From Vibrio celticus (GTDB taxonomy: Bacteria; Pseudomonadota; Gammaproteobacteria; Enterobacterales; Vibrionaceae), in assembly GCF_024347335.1 (NCBI RefSeq), contig NZ_AP025463.1:434001-498000 (forward strand): 64,000 bases of DNA, given 5' to 3'. The notes beneath the pieces are model-generated. The model saw nothing but the letters and a program-made list of their open reading frames with translations. It was not told the DNA's origin and ran no database searches. The number at the start of each line of letters is the position of its first letter. The stretch's first letter is position 1. The position numbers and the translations under genes are program-made. This document shows, one piece after another, positions 35,230 through 44,733 of the stretch.

Positions 35230-36846
35230 TTATGCTTGGCGTTTCTCTGGCGTCAGAATCGTTGGGCCGCTGTCTTCTGCAAGTTCAGGGTAATCCAACG
35301 TGTAGTGAAGGCCTCGGCTCTCTTTACGTTGCATTGCACAGCGAACCATCAGTTCAGCCACTTGTAGCAAGTTACGCAGTTCTAATAGGTTATTCGAAAC
35401 CTTGAAGTAGCTGTAGTACTCATGAGTTTCTTGTTGCAGCATCTGAATACGGCGTAATGCACGCTCCAGTCGTTTATCCGTTCGAACAATGCCCATGTAA
35501 TCCCACATGAACAAGCGCAGTTCGTGCCAGTTGTGTTGAATGATAACTTCTTCATCACTGTTGGTGACTTGGCTTTCATCCCATGCTGGTAGTTCAGCGC
35601 ACAGTTGAGATTGGTCTATGTTCTCAACGATATCTTTTGCTGCTGCCCATGCGTAAACCACACACTCAAGCAGTGAGTTAGAAGCCATACGGTTTGCACC
35701 GTGTAAGCCGGTGTAGCTCACTTCGCCAATCGCATACAAGTTCGTTAGGTCGGTTTGACCTTGCTTATTCACCATGACACCACCACACGTGTAGTGAGCG
35801 GCTGGCACGATAGGGATCGGCTCTTTGGTCATATCGATGCCCAAGTCCATCAAGCGAGTATGGATCATCGGGAAGTGCGTTGTGATGAATTCTTCAGGCT
35901 TGTGGCTGATATCAACATACATGCAGTCGGCACCCAAGCGCTTCATTTCGAAGTCAATTGCGCGAGCAACCACATCACGTGGCGCCAGCTCACCGCGCTC
36001 GTCGAAGTCTTTCATAAAGCGAGAACCATCTGGACGACGCAGGTAGGCACCTTCACCACGCAGTGCTTCCGTTAGTAGGAAGTTACGCGCTTCTGGGTGG
36101 AATAAACAAGTTGGGTGGAACTGGTTGAACTCAAGGTTTGCCACACGACAACCCGCACGCCAAGCGATAGCAATACCATCACCTGAAGAAACATCTGGGT
36201 TAGAGGTGTATTGGTAAACCTTTGAAGCGCCGCCTGTTGCTAATACAACAAATTTAGCGCGCACGGTTTCAACGTGTTCTTGGTTACGGTTCCAAATGTA
36301 GGCGCCGATCACCTTGTCTTTTGAACCACCAATCTTATCTTCAGTGATCAAATCCAGCGCATTGTGGCGCTCGAAGATCTCGATATTTGGGTGGTTGTTG
36401 ACGTTATCTTGTAGTGAGGTTTGCATCGCCATGCCAGTTGCATCGGCAGCGTGCAGAATTCTGCGGTGACTGTGGCCACCCTCACGAGTGAGGTGATATT
36501 TTGGTTGGCCTTCTGTGCTGTTCTCATCTTTATCAAATGGAACACCACCATCAATCAGCCATTGCACACACTCTTTCGCATTTTCAGCAATGAATTGAAC
36601 TGTATCTTCTTCGCATAACCCAGCCCCAGCTATTTGAGTATCCTCTACATGAGACTCAATACTGTCCGACTCATCGAACACCGCGGCGATACCACCTTGT
36701 GCGTAATACGTCGATCCTTCGCTGCGTGGTCCTTTGCTTAATACAATTACTTTTGCATGTTCTGCTACGCGTAAGGCTAATGACAAGCCTGCCGCACCAC
36801 TTCCTACCACTAATACATCACACTGATGTTCACGGTTTGCGTTCAT
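35230..36846 (-). CDS. nadB: L-aspartate oxidase
   Basis: FAD enzyme that oxidises aspartate to iminoaspartate, first step of de novo NAD synthesis. 538 aa from the ATG at 36846, in register with E. coli NadB; a further 15 codons upstream to 36891 are excluded. Seen: FAD site LVVGSGAAGLSLAL, HLTREGGHSHRRILHAAD near 125, substrate and active-site region AAHYTCGGVMVN near 350, and a C-terminal helical domain. Divergent from rpoE, as in E. coli. Confidence 0.97.
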   Translation of the reverse strand: MNANREHQCDVLVVGSGAAGLSLALRVAEHAKVIVLSKGPRSEGSTYYAQGGIAAVFDESDSIESHVEDTQIAGAGLCEEDTVQFIAENAKECVQWLIDGGVPFDKDENSTEGQPKYHLTREGGHSHRRILHAADATGMAMQTSLQDNVNNHPNIEIFERHNALDLITEDKIGGSKDKVIGAYIWNRNQEHVETVRAKFVVLATGGASKVYQYTSNPDVSSGDGIAIAWRAGCRVANLEFNQFHPTCLFHPEARNFLLTEALRGEGAYLRRPDGSRFMKDFDERGELAPRDVVARAIDFEMKRLGADCMYVDISHKPEEFITTHFPMIHTRLMDLGIDMTKEPIPIVPAAHYTCGGVMVNKQGQTDLTNLYAIGEVSYTGLHGANRMASNSLLECVVYAWAAAKDIVENIDQSQLCAELPAWDESQVTNSDEEVIIQHNWHELRLFMWDYMGIVRTDKRLERALRRIQMLQQETHEYYSYFKVSNNLLELRNLLQVAELMVRCAMQRKESRGLHYTLDYPELAEDSGPTILTPEKRQA

Positions 36847-37108
36847 AAAACTTATTAAATCCCGGGCTATAGTCGAGTTGTCCACTCTCAATTGACTTTG
36901 TCTTGTTTTAGGAGTTTGGCTAAGACTGTTATAATCTCTCCAGAGTCATCCTTAAACGCTATGCAAAATCAATATATAGACAGCTATCTAGAAATATTTA
37001 ATTGCTCAATACCATTGCTTTTGCTCAAGTTTCCCCAAATTGATAGGGATAGCTATTTTTATTACATCACATTGTGAAACAATAATGGCAAATAATTTTA
37101 AGAAAGTT
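36847..37108. other. nadB-rpoE divergent region, upstream half
   Basis: The nadB-rpoE gap is 389 bp. It must hold the nadB promoter (minus strand) and may hold a housekeeping promoter for rpoE. A 39-codon frame from 36961 ends before the sigma-E promoter and has no clear ribosome site, so I do not call it a gene. Confidence 0.4.
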
Positions 37109-37137
37109 GGAACTTTCGGTATTTGGCTTGGTCACAA
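37109..37137 (+). promoter_or_regulatory. Sigma-E promoter of rpoE-rseABC
   Basis: GGAACTT at 37109-37115 and TCACAA at 37132-37137, 16 bp apart, match the sigma-E consensus (GGAACTT, 15-16 bp, TCTGA/TCAAA) well at -35 and fairly at -10. It lies about 100 bp before the rpoE start, the autoregulatory position known from E. coli. Confidence 0.8.
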
Positions 37138-37235
37138 TAGTGCTCTTGTAGACGGTGGTGTCAATACTACATTTCGCATAATTAGTACCCATATCTGTGA
37201 AGGTGAGGGTTATAACAATAGGAGTACCCGCTCGA

Positions 37236-37814
37236 ATGAACGAGCAGCTAACCGATCAAGTGTTGATTGAGCGAGTTCAGAGTGGAGATAAGCAGGCATT
37301 TAACTTACTAGTGGTTAAGTATCAAAACAAAGTTTGTAATCTTATCTCTCGATACGTGAATAATTCTGGTGATGTACCTGATGTAGCACAAGAAGCTTTT
37401 ATTAAAGCTTACCGCGCGATACCTAACTTTCGTGGCGAGAGTGCCTTCTATACATGGTTGTACCGAATTGCCGTGAACACCGCTAAAAACCATATCGTTG
37501 CCCAAAGCCGTAGGCCGCCAGCAACAGATGTAGATGCAGAAGATGCAGAATATTACGAAACAGGCAACGCGTTAAAAGAAATATCGAACCCTGAGAACTT
37601 AACGCTGTCAAAAGAATTGAAACAAGTCGTTTTTGGAGCGATTGAAGCGCTACCAGAAGACTTAAAAACTGCAATGACGTTGCGAGAGCTCGAAGGTTTG
37701 AGCTACGAAGAGATTGCAGAAGTAATGGATTGCCCTGTAGGAACCGTACGTTCGCGTATTTTCCGAGCTCGTGAAGCGGTGGAAAAGAAAATTAAACCTC
37801 TTTTGCAACGCTAG
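37236..37814 (+). CDS. rpoE: RNA polymerase sigma-E factor
   Basis: ECF sigma factor for the envelope stress response. 192 aa from the ATG at 37236 (MNEQLTDQ), one residue longer than E. coli RpoE. Region 2 holds DVAQEAFIKAYRAIPNFRGESAFYTWLYRIA-type core (residues ~50-80), region 4 has the helix-turn-helix LEGLSYEEIAEVMDCPVGTVRSRIFRAREAV near the end. The frame extends upstream to 37197, but those residues do not fit. Kept inactive by RseA, next gene. Confidence 0.97.
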   Translation: MNEQLTDQVLIERVQSGDKQAFNLLVVKYQNKVCNLISRYVNNSGDVPDVAQEAFIKAYRAIPNFRGESAFYTWLYRIAVNTAKNHIVAQSRRPPATDVDAEDAEYYETGNALKEISNPENLTLSKELKQVVFGAIEALPEDLKTAMTLRELEGLSYEEIAEVMDCPVGTVRSRIFRAREAVEKKIKPLLQR

Positions 37815-37840
37815 AACTTGTAATAATTATGGTGAAAATA

Positions 37841-38464
37841 ATGGCTGATAAAGAAAAGCTTTCGGCACTCATGGATGGTGAAACGATCGATAAAGCTCTC
37901 ATTGTAGATCTCGAATCCGATCAAGAAAGCATGGATACCTGGCAGAGTTACCATTTAATTGGTGATGTTATGCGTGGGGATGCGCCAGAAACTCCAGAGT
38001 GGAACATTGCTAATAGTGTAGCGGCAGCGCTTGAGAACGAGCCTGCACATGGTTCAATGTCGAACCTGCACCAAGTGAATGTTGAACCTGCTGTTGCTCC
38101 AATTGAAGAGCAGCCAAAACCTCAGCAAGCGAAGCGTCAGCTTCCGGCGTGGTTACAACAGTTTGGACAAGTTGCCGTGGCAGCGTGTGTTTCATTAGCC
38201 GTTGTATTAGGTGTTCAACAATATGGTGGCAGCGACCCTGCAGCACCAGAGCAGTTGCCTGTACTCCAGACGATTCCATTTGCGGGTTCTGCGGAACCAG
38301 TAAGCTTAACGCGTGACTCTGTTGAGAAACCAGCATCTGAAGCTAACTTGCAAGAGCAGCGCAAACGCGTTCATGCAATGTTAGAAGATTATGAGCTGCA
38401 GCTAAGATTAAACAGTGATGCATCGCCAATGCAAGATGCACATCTAGAATCGGACATTGAATGA
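37841..38464 (+). CDS. rseA: Anti-sigma-E factor RseA
   Basis: Inner-membrane anti-sigma factor degraded by DegS and RseP when unfolded outer-membrane proteins build up, freeing sigma-E. 207 aa from the ATG at 37841 (an ATG at 37829 has no better site). N-terminal cytoplasmic sigma-binding domain (1-90) starting MADKEKLSALMDGE; one transmembrane span near 107-125 (VAVAACVSLAVVLGVQ, just after the low-complexity linker); periplasmic tail binds RseB. Its ATGA overlap with rseB implies translational coupling. Confidence 0.95.
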   Translation: MADKEKLSALMDGETIDKALIVDLESDQESMDTWQSYHLIGDVMRGDAPETPEWNIANSVAAALENEPAHGSMSNLHQVNVEPAVAPIEEQPKPQQAKRQLPAWLQQFGQVAVAACVSLAVVLGVQQYGGSDPAAPEQLPVLQTIPFAGSAEPVSLTRDSVEKPASEANLQEQRKRVHAMLEDYELQLRLNSDASPMQDAHLESDIE

Positions 38465-39423
38465 AGAAAATCCTGGTCAGTGCACTGACACTGTTCAGCT
38501 TGATGTCTCCAACAGCCTTTGCAGAGGAAACCACTGCAAAGGCCTTGTTGCATCAAATGAACGAGGCCAGTCAGCATCTAAATTACGAACTCTCCTACAT
38601 TTTGATAAAGAAGAGCAGTATTGAGCCTCTTGTTTATCGCCATGCGGTTAACGACGACCAACAACTTGCACACCTTGTTTATCTAAGTGGTCCTGTTCGT
38701 GAAGTCATTCGACGTGGCAACGAAGTTAGCTACATCGAGCCGGGTACAGAGCCATTTACGATTCAGTCAGGCAGCATGGTTGCACCTGTTATTCCGATGA
38801 TTAATCGAGATATCGAATCTCTGAATCAGTACTACGACTTTGTGAAAGTTGGGCGCTCTCGTGAAGCAGGTAGCACCACTCAAGTGCTGCGTGTCGTGCC
38901 GAAAGACGGCCTTCGCTATTCTTACGTGGTTTGGGTCGACGAGAAAACGAGTCTTCCTTTGCGTGCCGACCTTTTGGATCGTGATGGCGAAGTACTAGAA
39001 CAGTACCGCACTATCTCTTACGTGGTGAACGATAAGATTGCAGAGGCAATGGGGGGCTTGAACCAAGCTCAATTGCCGAAAGTCTTATCACTGCCGGAAG
39101 GCTTAGTGAGTGAAACTAATTGGCAAGCGTCTTGGATTCCTGAAGGGTTTAAGTCAAAAGAGCTTAGCCGCTATCAAATGGCTGCGACCGATAAAATGGT
39201 TGAAAGTCAGCTTTTCAGTGATGGGTTGTTTAGCTTTTCAGTTTATATCGCTGAAAAAGACGAGCATTCATTGAAAGGGCAGCTAGTACGTCAAGGGCGT
39301 AGAACCTTGCACAGCTTAGTGATTGGCGACAAAGAGATCTCAGTGGTTGGTGACATTCCGCCGGCAACTGCAAAACGTGTTGCTCAGTCAGTTACATTCA
39401 ATAAATCGGTACAAGCGCAATGA
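38461..39423 (+). CDS. rseB: Sigma-E regulatory protein RseB
   Basis: Periplasmic protein that binds RseA and shields it from DegS, releasing it upon sensing LPS or mislocalised lipoprotein. 320 aa with a signal peptide (MKKILVSALTLFSLMSPTAFA, residues 1-21). The lipid-binding N-terminal domain (about 25-200) and C-terminal RseA-binding domain (220-310) fit in length. Overlaps rseA and rseC by 4 bases on each side, so expression of the three is tightly coupled. Confidence 0.95.
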   Translation: MKKILVSALTLFSLMSPTAFAEETTAKALLHQMNEASQHLNYELSYILIKKSSIEPLVYRHAVNDDQQLAHLVYLSGPVREVIRRGNEVSYIEPGTEPFTIQSGSMVAPVIPMINRDIESLNQYYDFVKVGRSREAGSTTQVLRVVPKDGLRYSYVVWVDEKTSLPLRADLLDRDGEVLEQYRTISYVVNDKIAEAMGGLNQAQLPKVLSLPEGLVSETNWQASWIPEGFKSKELSRYQMAATDKMVESQLFSDGLFSFSVYIAEKDEHSLKGQLVRQGRRTLHSLVIGDKEISVVGDIPPATAKRVAQSVTFNKSVQAQ

Positions 39424-39890
39424 TGACCGCGCTGGCGACCGTTAGCTCGGTTGAACAAAAAGGTAAGCAATACTTTGTTCAACTGAGCTGCGAACAACAA
39501 ACCAGTTGCAGCAGTTGCTCTTCTCAAAAAAGTTGCGGTACGGGTATTGTGACCAAGGCTGTTGGCAATAAATCTTTGTTTTGGCAGCTTAAAACCAAAA
39601 GCTTAGTCAAAGCAGGACAAATCGTAGAAATTGGCTTTCCAGAAAAAAGCCTACTTCAATCGGCGGCGATTGTTTATCTCATCCCACTTTTCATGTTGAT
39701 GATTGGTGCTGGTTTTGGACAACTCTTGTTACAACCCTTACTCCAAGGGGGCGAGGGCATTGTTATCTTAAGTGCAGCGCTGTTTACTGCTGGTGGGATT
39801 GCCTTAGCGAAGCGGTTAGCCAAACCCATGGAAGACAAATCCAAGCAAGAAGTCGTCTTGATTCGAATCCTAGGTGAGTCTCTCGTCTAA
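39420..39890 (+). CDS. rseC: SoxR-reducing/RseC family membrane protein
   Basis: Inner-membrane protein of the RseC family; in E. coli it acts in SoxR reduction and thiamine synthesis, with a smaller effect on sigma-E. 156 aa (the second ATG at 39423 is possible). An N-terminal cysteine cluster CEQQTSCSSCSSQKSCGTG (residues ~22-40) may bind Fe-S. Two transmembrane segments follow (about 76-95 and 104-124). Last gene of rpoE-rseABC. Confidence 0.92.
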   Translation: MMTALATVSSVEQKGKQYFVQLSCEQQTSCSSCSSQKSCGTGIVTKAVGNKSLFWQLKTKSLVKAGQIVEIGFPEKSLLQSAAIVYLIPLFMLMIGAGFGQLLLQPLLQGGEGIVILSAALFTAGGIALAKRLAKPMEDKSKQEVVLIRILGESLV

Positions 39891-40027
39891 TTTATGATGC
39901 TTCTTGCCCTTAAATTGGGTAGAATCTGCCAACTTGATTGAAATGCCGCCACCAATGCTGACTGTAGATTGGACGCGTCGCGGCTTTCTTATTATCCCTA
40001 TTCAAAGAGTTTAGTCACACCAAGCCT

Positions 40028-41821
40028 ATGAAGCACATTCGTAATTTTTCGATTATCGCCCACATCGACCACGGTAAGTCGACCCTTTCTGACCGCTTAA
40101 TCCAAGTTTGTGGAGGATTAAGTGAACGTGAGATGGCAGCTCAAGTCCTCGATTCTATGGATATAGAACGCGAGCGTGGTATTACAATTAAAGCGCAGAG
40201 TGTGACTTTAGATTACAAAGCTAAAGATGGTGAAACTTACCAACTTAACTTTATCGACACTCCTGGACACGTAGACTTCTCTTACGAAGTATCTCGTTCT
40301 CTAGCGGCTTGTGAAGGCGCACTACTTGTAGTGGATGCTGGGCAAGGTGTTGAAGCACAAACTCTAGCAAACTGTTACACAGCAATCGAAATGGAACTGG
40401 AAGTAGTGCCAATCTTGAACAAGATTGACTTACCTGCAGCTGAACCAGAACGTGTTGCTGAAGAAATCGAAGAGATCGTTGGCATCGATGCGATGGAAGC
40501 GACTCGCTGTTCTGCGAAAACAGGTTTGGGTGTTGATGATGTCCTAGAAAACATCGTAACGGCAATCCCGCCACCGGAAGGTGATCCTGAAGCGCCTCTA
40601 CAAGCGTTGATCATTGACTCTTGGTTCGATAACTACCTTGGCGTAGTTTCTTTGGTTCGTATTAAAAACGGTAAGCTGAAGAAGAACGACAAGATCAAAG
40701 TAATGTCGACAGACCAAGTATGGGGTGTTGACCGTCTAGGTATCTTCACGCCTAAGCAAATCGACACGACAGAGCTAAATACTGGCGAAGTAGGTTGGGT
40801 TGTTTGTGGTATTAAAGACATCCTAGGTGCGCCAGTTGGTGATACGTTGACGCTTGCAAAAGGCGGCAGCACTGAACGTCTACCTGGTTTCCAAAAAGTG
40901 AAGCCTCAGGTATACGCAGGTCTATTCCCTGTATCATCTGATGATTACGAAAACTTCCGTGACGCGTTAGGCAAACTAAGCCTGAACGATGCATCACTGT
41001 TCTTCGAACCAGAAAGTTCAGCAGCACTTGGTTTTGGTTTCCGTTGTGGCTTCTTAGGAATGCTTCACATGGAGATCATCCAAGAGCGTCTAGAGCGTGA
41101 ATACGACCTAGATCTAATCACAACTGCTCCAACAGTTGTGTATGAAGTTGTAAAAACAGATAAAACAGTTCTGTACGTTGATAGCCCGGCTAAACTGCCA
41201 GCGGTTAATGACCTAGAAGAAATTCGTGAGCCAATTGCACGCTGTAATATTTTGGTACCTTCGGACTACCTAGGTAACGTAATCACACTGTGTGTTGAGA
41301 AGCGTGGCGTACAAGTAGACATGGTTTACCACGGTAACCAAGTTGCTGTAACGTACGACCTTCCTATGGCAGAAGTTGTTCTAGACTTCTTCGACCGTCT
41401 GAAGTCAACGTCTCGCGGTTACGCATCATTGGATTACAACTTCCAACGTTACGAGCCATCAAACATGGTACGTGTAGACGTACTGCTGAATGGCGAAACG
41501 GTTGATGCACTAGCGATCATTACGCACAAAGATATTGCTCAGTCTCGTGGTCGTCTACTGGTAGAGAAGATGAAAGAATTCATCCCTCGTCAGATGTTCG
41601 ATATCGCGATTCAAGCAGCGATTGGTAACCACATCATTGCTCGTTCTACAGTGAAACAACTGCGTAAGAACGTAATTGCAAAATGTTACGGTGGTGATAT
41701 CAGTCGTAAGAAGAAACTTCTTAAAAAACAAAAAGAAGGTAAGAAGCGTATGAAGCAGATCGGTAACGTTGAACTGCCTCAAGAAGCTTTCCTTGCAATC
41801 CTTCACGTTGGAAAAGACTAG
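40028..41821 (+). CDS. lepA: Elongation factor 4 (LepA)
   Basis: Ribosome-dependent GTPase that acts in 30S biogenesis and translation, especially under high salt or Mg. 597 aa. G-domain motifs AHIDHGKSTLSD (G1, 10-21), RGITIKAQ (switch I/G2), DTPGHVDF (G3), NKIDLP (G4); EF-G-like domains II, III and V follow and the C-terminal unique domain is basic (KKKLLKKQKEGKKRMKQ). Followed by a terminator-like hairpin before lepB. Common lepA-lepB pairing. Confidence 0.97.
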   Translation: MKHIRNFSIIAHIDHGKSTLSDRLIQVCGGLSEREMAAQVLDSMDIERERGITIKAQSVTLDYKAKDGETYQLNFIDTPGHVDFSYEVSRSLAACEGALLVVDAGQGVEAQTLANCYTAIEMELEVVPILNKIDLPAAEPERVAEEIEEIVGIDAMEATRCSAKTGLGVDDVLENIVTAIPPPEGDPEAPLQALIIDSWFDNYLGVVSLVRIKNGKLKKNDKIKVMSTDQVWGVDRLGIFTPKQIDTTELNTGEVGWVVCGIKDILGAPVGDTLTLAKGGSTERLPGFQKVKPQVYAGLFPVSSDDYENFRDALGKLSLNDASLFFEPESSAALGFGFRCGFLGMLHMEIIQERLEREYDLDLITTAPTVVYEVVKTDKTVLYVDSPAKLPAVNDLEEIREPIARCNILVPSDYLGNVITLCVEKRGVQVDMVYHGNQVAVTYDLPMAEVVLDFFDRLKSTSRGYASLDYNFQRYEPSNMVRVDVLLNGETVDALAIITHKDIAQSRGRLLVEKMKEFIPRQMFDIAIQAAIGNHIIARSTVKQLRKNVIAKCYGGDISRKKKLLKKQKEGKKRMKQIGNVELPQEAFLAILHVGKD

Positions 41822-42004
41822 GTATCAATCGCACTAACTATCTGCTGAACATTACTGGTTAAAATCGTTTATTTCTTTGTTGCAAAGATTGCAATTAGGC
41901 CCACTAGTCACTGCACTTTGCGCCTCGAACTAAACGATTTTTCCTTCGTAATCTTCCCAGCATTTAGTCAGCATGATTGATACAAATTAGAAATATTAAG
42001 CAGA

Positions 42005-42041
42005 GTGAAAGAGTTATGCTCTTTCACTTTCGTTATTTTTA
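42005..42041 (+). terminator. Hairpin between lepA and lepB
   Basis: GTGAAAGAG (42005-42013) and CTCTTTCAC (42019-42027) pair exactly around TTATG. TTTCGTTATTTTT follows, a broken T-run. It may reduce read-through from lepA to lepB, which starts 26 bp further on. Confidence 0.65.
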
Positions 42042-42066
42042 AAGAAATGAAATTTAAGGGATATCA

Positions 42067-42963
42067 ATGGCTAATACATTTTCGCTTATCTTAGTGATCG
42101 TAACTCTAGTGACCGGCATTGTATGGACGTTGGAAAAGTTTGTGTGGGCGAAGAAGCGCCAGCAAAAACTTGCTGACGTTGAAGCACAATCGAATGGCCT
42201 AGACGCTGAAACCAGCGCAAAAGTTACGGCTCAGCCTTGGTGGGTTGAGAACAGTGTGTCCATTTTCCCGGTAATTGCATTTGTTTTGATCTTGCGTTCA
42301 TTCATCTATGAACCGTTTCAAATCCCTTCTGGCTCGATGATGCCAACTCTTTTGGTTGGTGATTTCATCTTGGTAGAGAAGTACGCGTACGGTCTAAAAG
42401 ACCCAGTATGGCGCACTCAATTGGTAGAAACAGGCAAGCCAGAACGCGGTGATTCAATCGTATTTAAGTACCCACCTCAGCCAAACATCGACTACATTAA
42501 GCGTGTTGTTGGTATGCCTGGTGACACGATTCGCTACAGCAGTCGTAAAGAGATCTGTATTCAGGCGAAGGGTACAAGTAGCTGTGAACCAGTGAAACTA
42601 AGTAATGTTGAAGAAAGCCAATTTATTCAAGATGGTGTGCCTCTGATTCAGCTGAACGAACAGCTTGGAGACGTAGAGCACCAGATTTTAGTTAACCCAT
42701 TACGCCGTGATCGTGTGCAAGCATATCAGCCTCGCAATGGTGTTAACGAATGGGTCGTTCCAGAAGGCCAGTACTTTGTGATGGGTGATAACCGTGACAA
42801 CAGTGCCGATAGCCGTTACTGGGGCTTTGTCCCTGAAGCAAACCTTGTTGGTAAGGCCGTTGCTATTTGGATCAGCTTCGAATTCGAACGCGGTTCAGAC
42901 AGTGTACTTCCAACATGGATTCCTACTGGTGTGCGTTTTAATCGCATCGGTGGGATTCATTAA
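42067..42963 (+). CDS. lepB: Signal peptidase I
   Basis: Inner-membrane Ser-Lys protease that removes signal peptides from Sec/Tat-exported proteins. 298 aa. Two transmembrane spans (about 5-25 and 65-82), then the catalytic Ser90 in IPSGSMMPTLL and Lys145 in YIKRVVGMPGD, as in E. coli (S90, K145). The C-terminal box MGDNRDNSADSRYWG is present. AAGGGA precedes the ATG. Operon lepB-rnc-era follows. Confidence 0.97.
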   Translation: MANTFSLILVIVTLVTGIVWTLEKFVWAKKRQQKLADVEAQSNGLDAETSAKVTAQPWWVENSVSIFPVIAFVLILRSFIYEPFQIPSGSMMPTLLVGDFILVEKYAYGLKDPVWRTQLVETGKPERGDSIVFKYPPQPNIDYIKRVVGMPGDTIRYSSRKEICIQAKGTSSCEPVKLSNVEESQFIQDGVPLIQLNEQLGDVEHQILVNPLRRDRVQAYQPRNGVNEWVVPEGQYFVMGDNRDNSADSRYWGFVPEANLVGKAVAIWISFEFERGSDSVLPTWIPTGVRFNRIGGIH

Positions 42964-42989
42964 TCGATCACATAACACATCGAGAGAGC

Positions 42990-43667
42990 ATGAATTCTCC
43001 AATTGATAAACTAGAGAGAAAGATTGGCTATCAGTTTAATGATGCCGATCTTATCCACTTGGCGCTGACTCACCGCAGCGCCGCAGGTAAACATAACGAA
43101 CGTCTTGAGTTTCTGGGCGATTCAATTTTAAGTTTTGTTATCGCTGATGATCTTTACCACCGTTTTCCTAAGGTAAACGAAGGTGATATGAGCCGCATGC
43201 GCGCAACATTAGTACGTGGTCATACATTGGCAGAACTAGGTCGTGAATTCGAACTAGGAGATTACTTAAAATTAGGTCCAGGTGAGTTGAAGAGTGGCGG
43301 TTTCCGTCGTGATTCTATTCTAGCGGATGCGGTTGAAGCGATCATCGGCGCTGTCTATTTAGATAGTGATACCGAGACGGTTCGCGGCATTATTTTAAGC
43401 TGGTACCAATCTCGCCTAGATGCTATTCAGCCTGGAGTATCTCAAAAAGATCCGAAAACTCGCCTACAAGAGTTTTTGCAAGGTCGAAGAAATCCTCTAC
43501 CTGTCTACACAGTGACTAATATTAAAGGTGAAGCACACAACCAAGAGTTTACGGTTGAGTGTGAAGTGGCAGGTGTGGATAAACCTGTTATCGGTAAAGG
43601 CACTAGCCGCCGCAAGGCAGAACAAGCGGCTGCTGAAACAGCATTAGAGCAACTAAGCAATGTCTGA
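42990..43667 (+). CDS. rnc: Ribonuclease III
   Basis: Double-stranded RNA endonuclease for rRNA and mRNA processing. 225 aa, as usual. The catalytic signature ERLEFLGDSIL is near residue 37, with the second metal-binding region DAVEAIIGAVYLD near 113. C-terminal dsRNA-binding domain (about 155-223, ending KAEQAAAETALEQL). Overlaps era by 8 bases, conserved across gammaproteobacteria. Confidence 0.97.
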   Translation: MNSPIDKLERKIGYQFNDADLIHLALTHRSAAGKHNERLEFLGDSILSFVIADDLYHRFPKVNEGDMSRMRATLVRGHTLAELGREFELGDYLKLGPGELKSGGFRRDSILADAVEAIIGAVYLDSDTETVRGIILSWYQSRLDAIQPGVSQKDPKTRLQEFLQGRRNPLPVYTVTNIKGEAHNQEFTVECEVAGVDKPVIGKGTSRRKAEQAAAETALEQLSNV

Positions 43668-44631
43668 TAACAACCAAGATTTCGATATCGATGCATTCTT
43701 TTCATCTGATAGCAAAAAAACAGGCCTACCGGAAAACCAACACTGTGGCTTTATCGCTATTGTCGGTCGCCCAAACGTAGGTAAGTCGACGCTTCTGAAC
43801 CATATTCTGGGTCAGAAGATTTCTATTACATCACGTAAACCACAGACGACACGTCACCGTATTATGGGCGTTGAAACTGAGGGTGACTACCAAGCGATTT
43901 TTGTTGATACTCCTGGACTTCATATTGAAGAAAAGCGTGCCATCAACCGCTTGATGAACCGTGCGGCGAACAGCTCACTGAGTGATGTAAACCTAGTATT
44001 CTTCCTTGTCGATGGTACTCACTGGACTGACGACGATGAAATGGTTCTGAACAAACTGAAGAAGACTGACTTCCCAGTTGTACTTTGCATCAACAAAGTA
44101 GATAACGTTCAAGACCGTACTAACGTGATGCAGCACATGATGGAAGTCTCTAAGAAGATGGATTTCATTGACGTTGTGCCAATCTCAGCGAAGCAAGGTA
44201 AAAATATTGATGTACTGCGTAAGCACGTACGTGAACATTTACCTAAAGCGACACACCACTTCCCTGAAGAATACGTGACTGATCGCTCACAACGTTTTAT
44301 GGCCTCTGAAATTATCCGTGAAAAGCTAATGCGTTTTACGGGTGATGAGCTACCTTACTCGGTAACGGTTGAAATCGAACGTTTCGATTACAACCCAGAT
44401 AACGATGGCTTCCACATCAATGCACTGATTCTTGTTGAGCGTACAGGTCAGAAGAAAATGGTGATTGGTAAAGCGGGCGAGAAGATCAAAACGATTGGTC
44501 GTGAAGCGCGCATCGATATGGAAGAGCTATTCGGCCGTAAGGTTTACCTAGAGACTTGGGTCAAGGTTAAATCTGGCTGGGCTGATGATGAGCGTGCACT
44601 TCGCTCGTTAGGCTACATCGACGATCTATAA
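43660..44631 (+). CDS. era: GTPase Era
   Basis: GTPase that binds the 3' end of 16S rRNA and promotes 30S maturation. 323 aa, about 22 residues longer than E. coli because of an extra acidic N-terminus. G1 GRPNVGKST (36-44), G3 DTPGL (around 87), G4 NKVD; C-terminal KH domain with KMVIGKAGEKIKTIG near 265. Followed by a strong terminator before recO. Confidence 0.97.
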   Translation: MSDNNQDFDIDAFFSSDSKKTGLPENQHCGFIAIVGRPNVGKSTLLNHILGQKISITSRKPQTTRHRIMGVETEGDYQAIFVDTPGLHIEEKRAINRLMNRAANSSLSDVNLVFFLVDGTHWTDDDEMVLNKLKKTDFPVVLCINKVDNVQDRTNVMQHMMEVSKKMDFIDVVPISAKQGKNIDVLRKHVREHLPKATHHFPEEYVTDRSQRFMASEIIREKLMRFTGDELPYSVTVEIERFDYNPDNDGFHINALILVERTGQKKMVIGKAGEKIKTIGREARIDMEELFGRKVYLETWVKVKSGWADDERALRSLGYIDDL

Positions 44632-44684
44632 TATATTGAACGTCACTTTCTGAGATTAAGAAAGTTGAACTGAAGATAAATCCA

Positions 44685-44710
44685 AGAGAGAGTGCGAACT
44701 CTCTCTTTTT
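44685..44710 (+). terminator. Terminator between era and recO
   Basis: AGAGAGAGT and ACTCTCTCT are exact 9-bp arms around GCGA, followed by TTTT. It precedes the recO start by only 24 bp, so recO needs read-through or a very short leader. Confidence 0.85.
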
Positions 44711-44733
44711 GTATCTGTAATAAGGGTAAGTGA

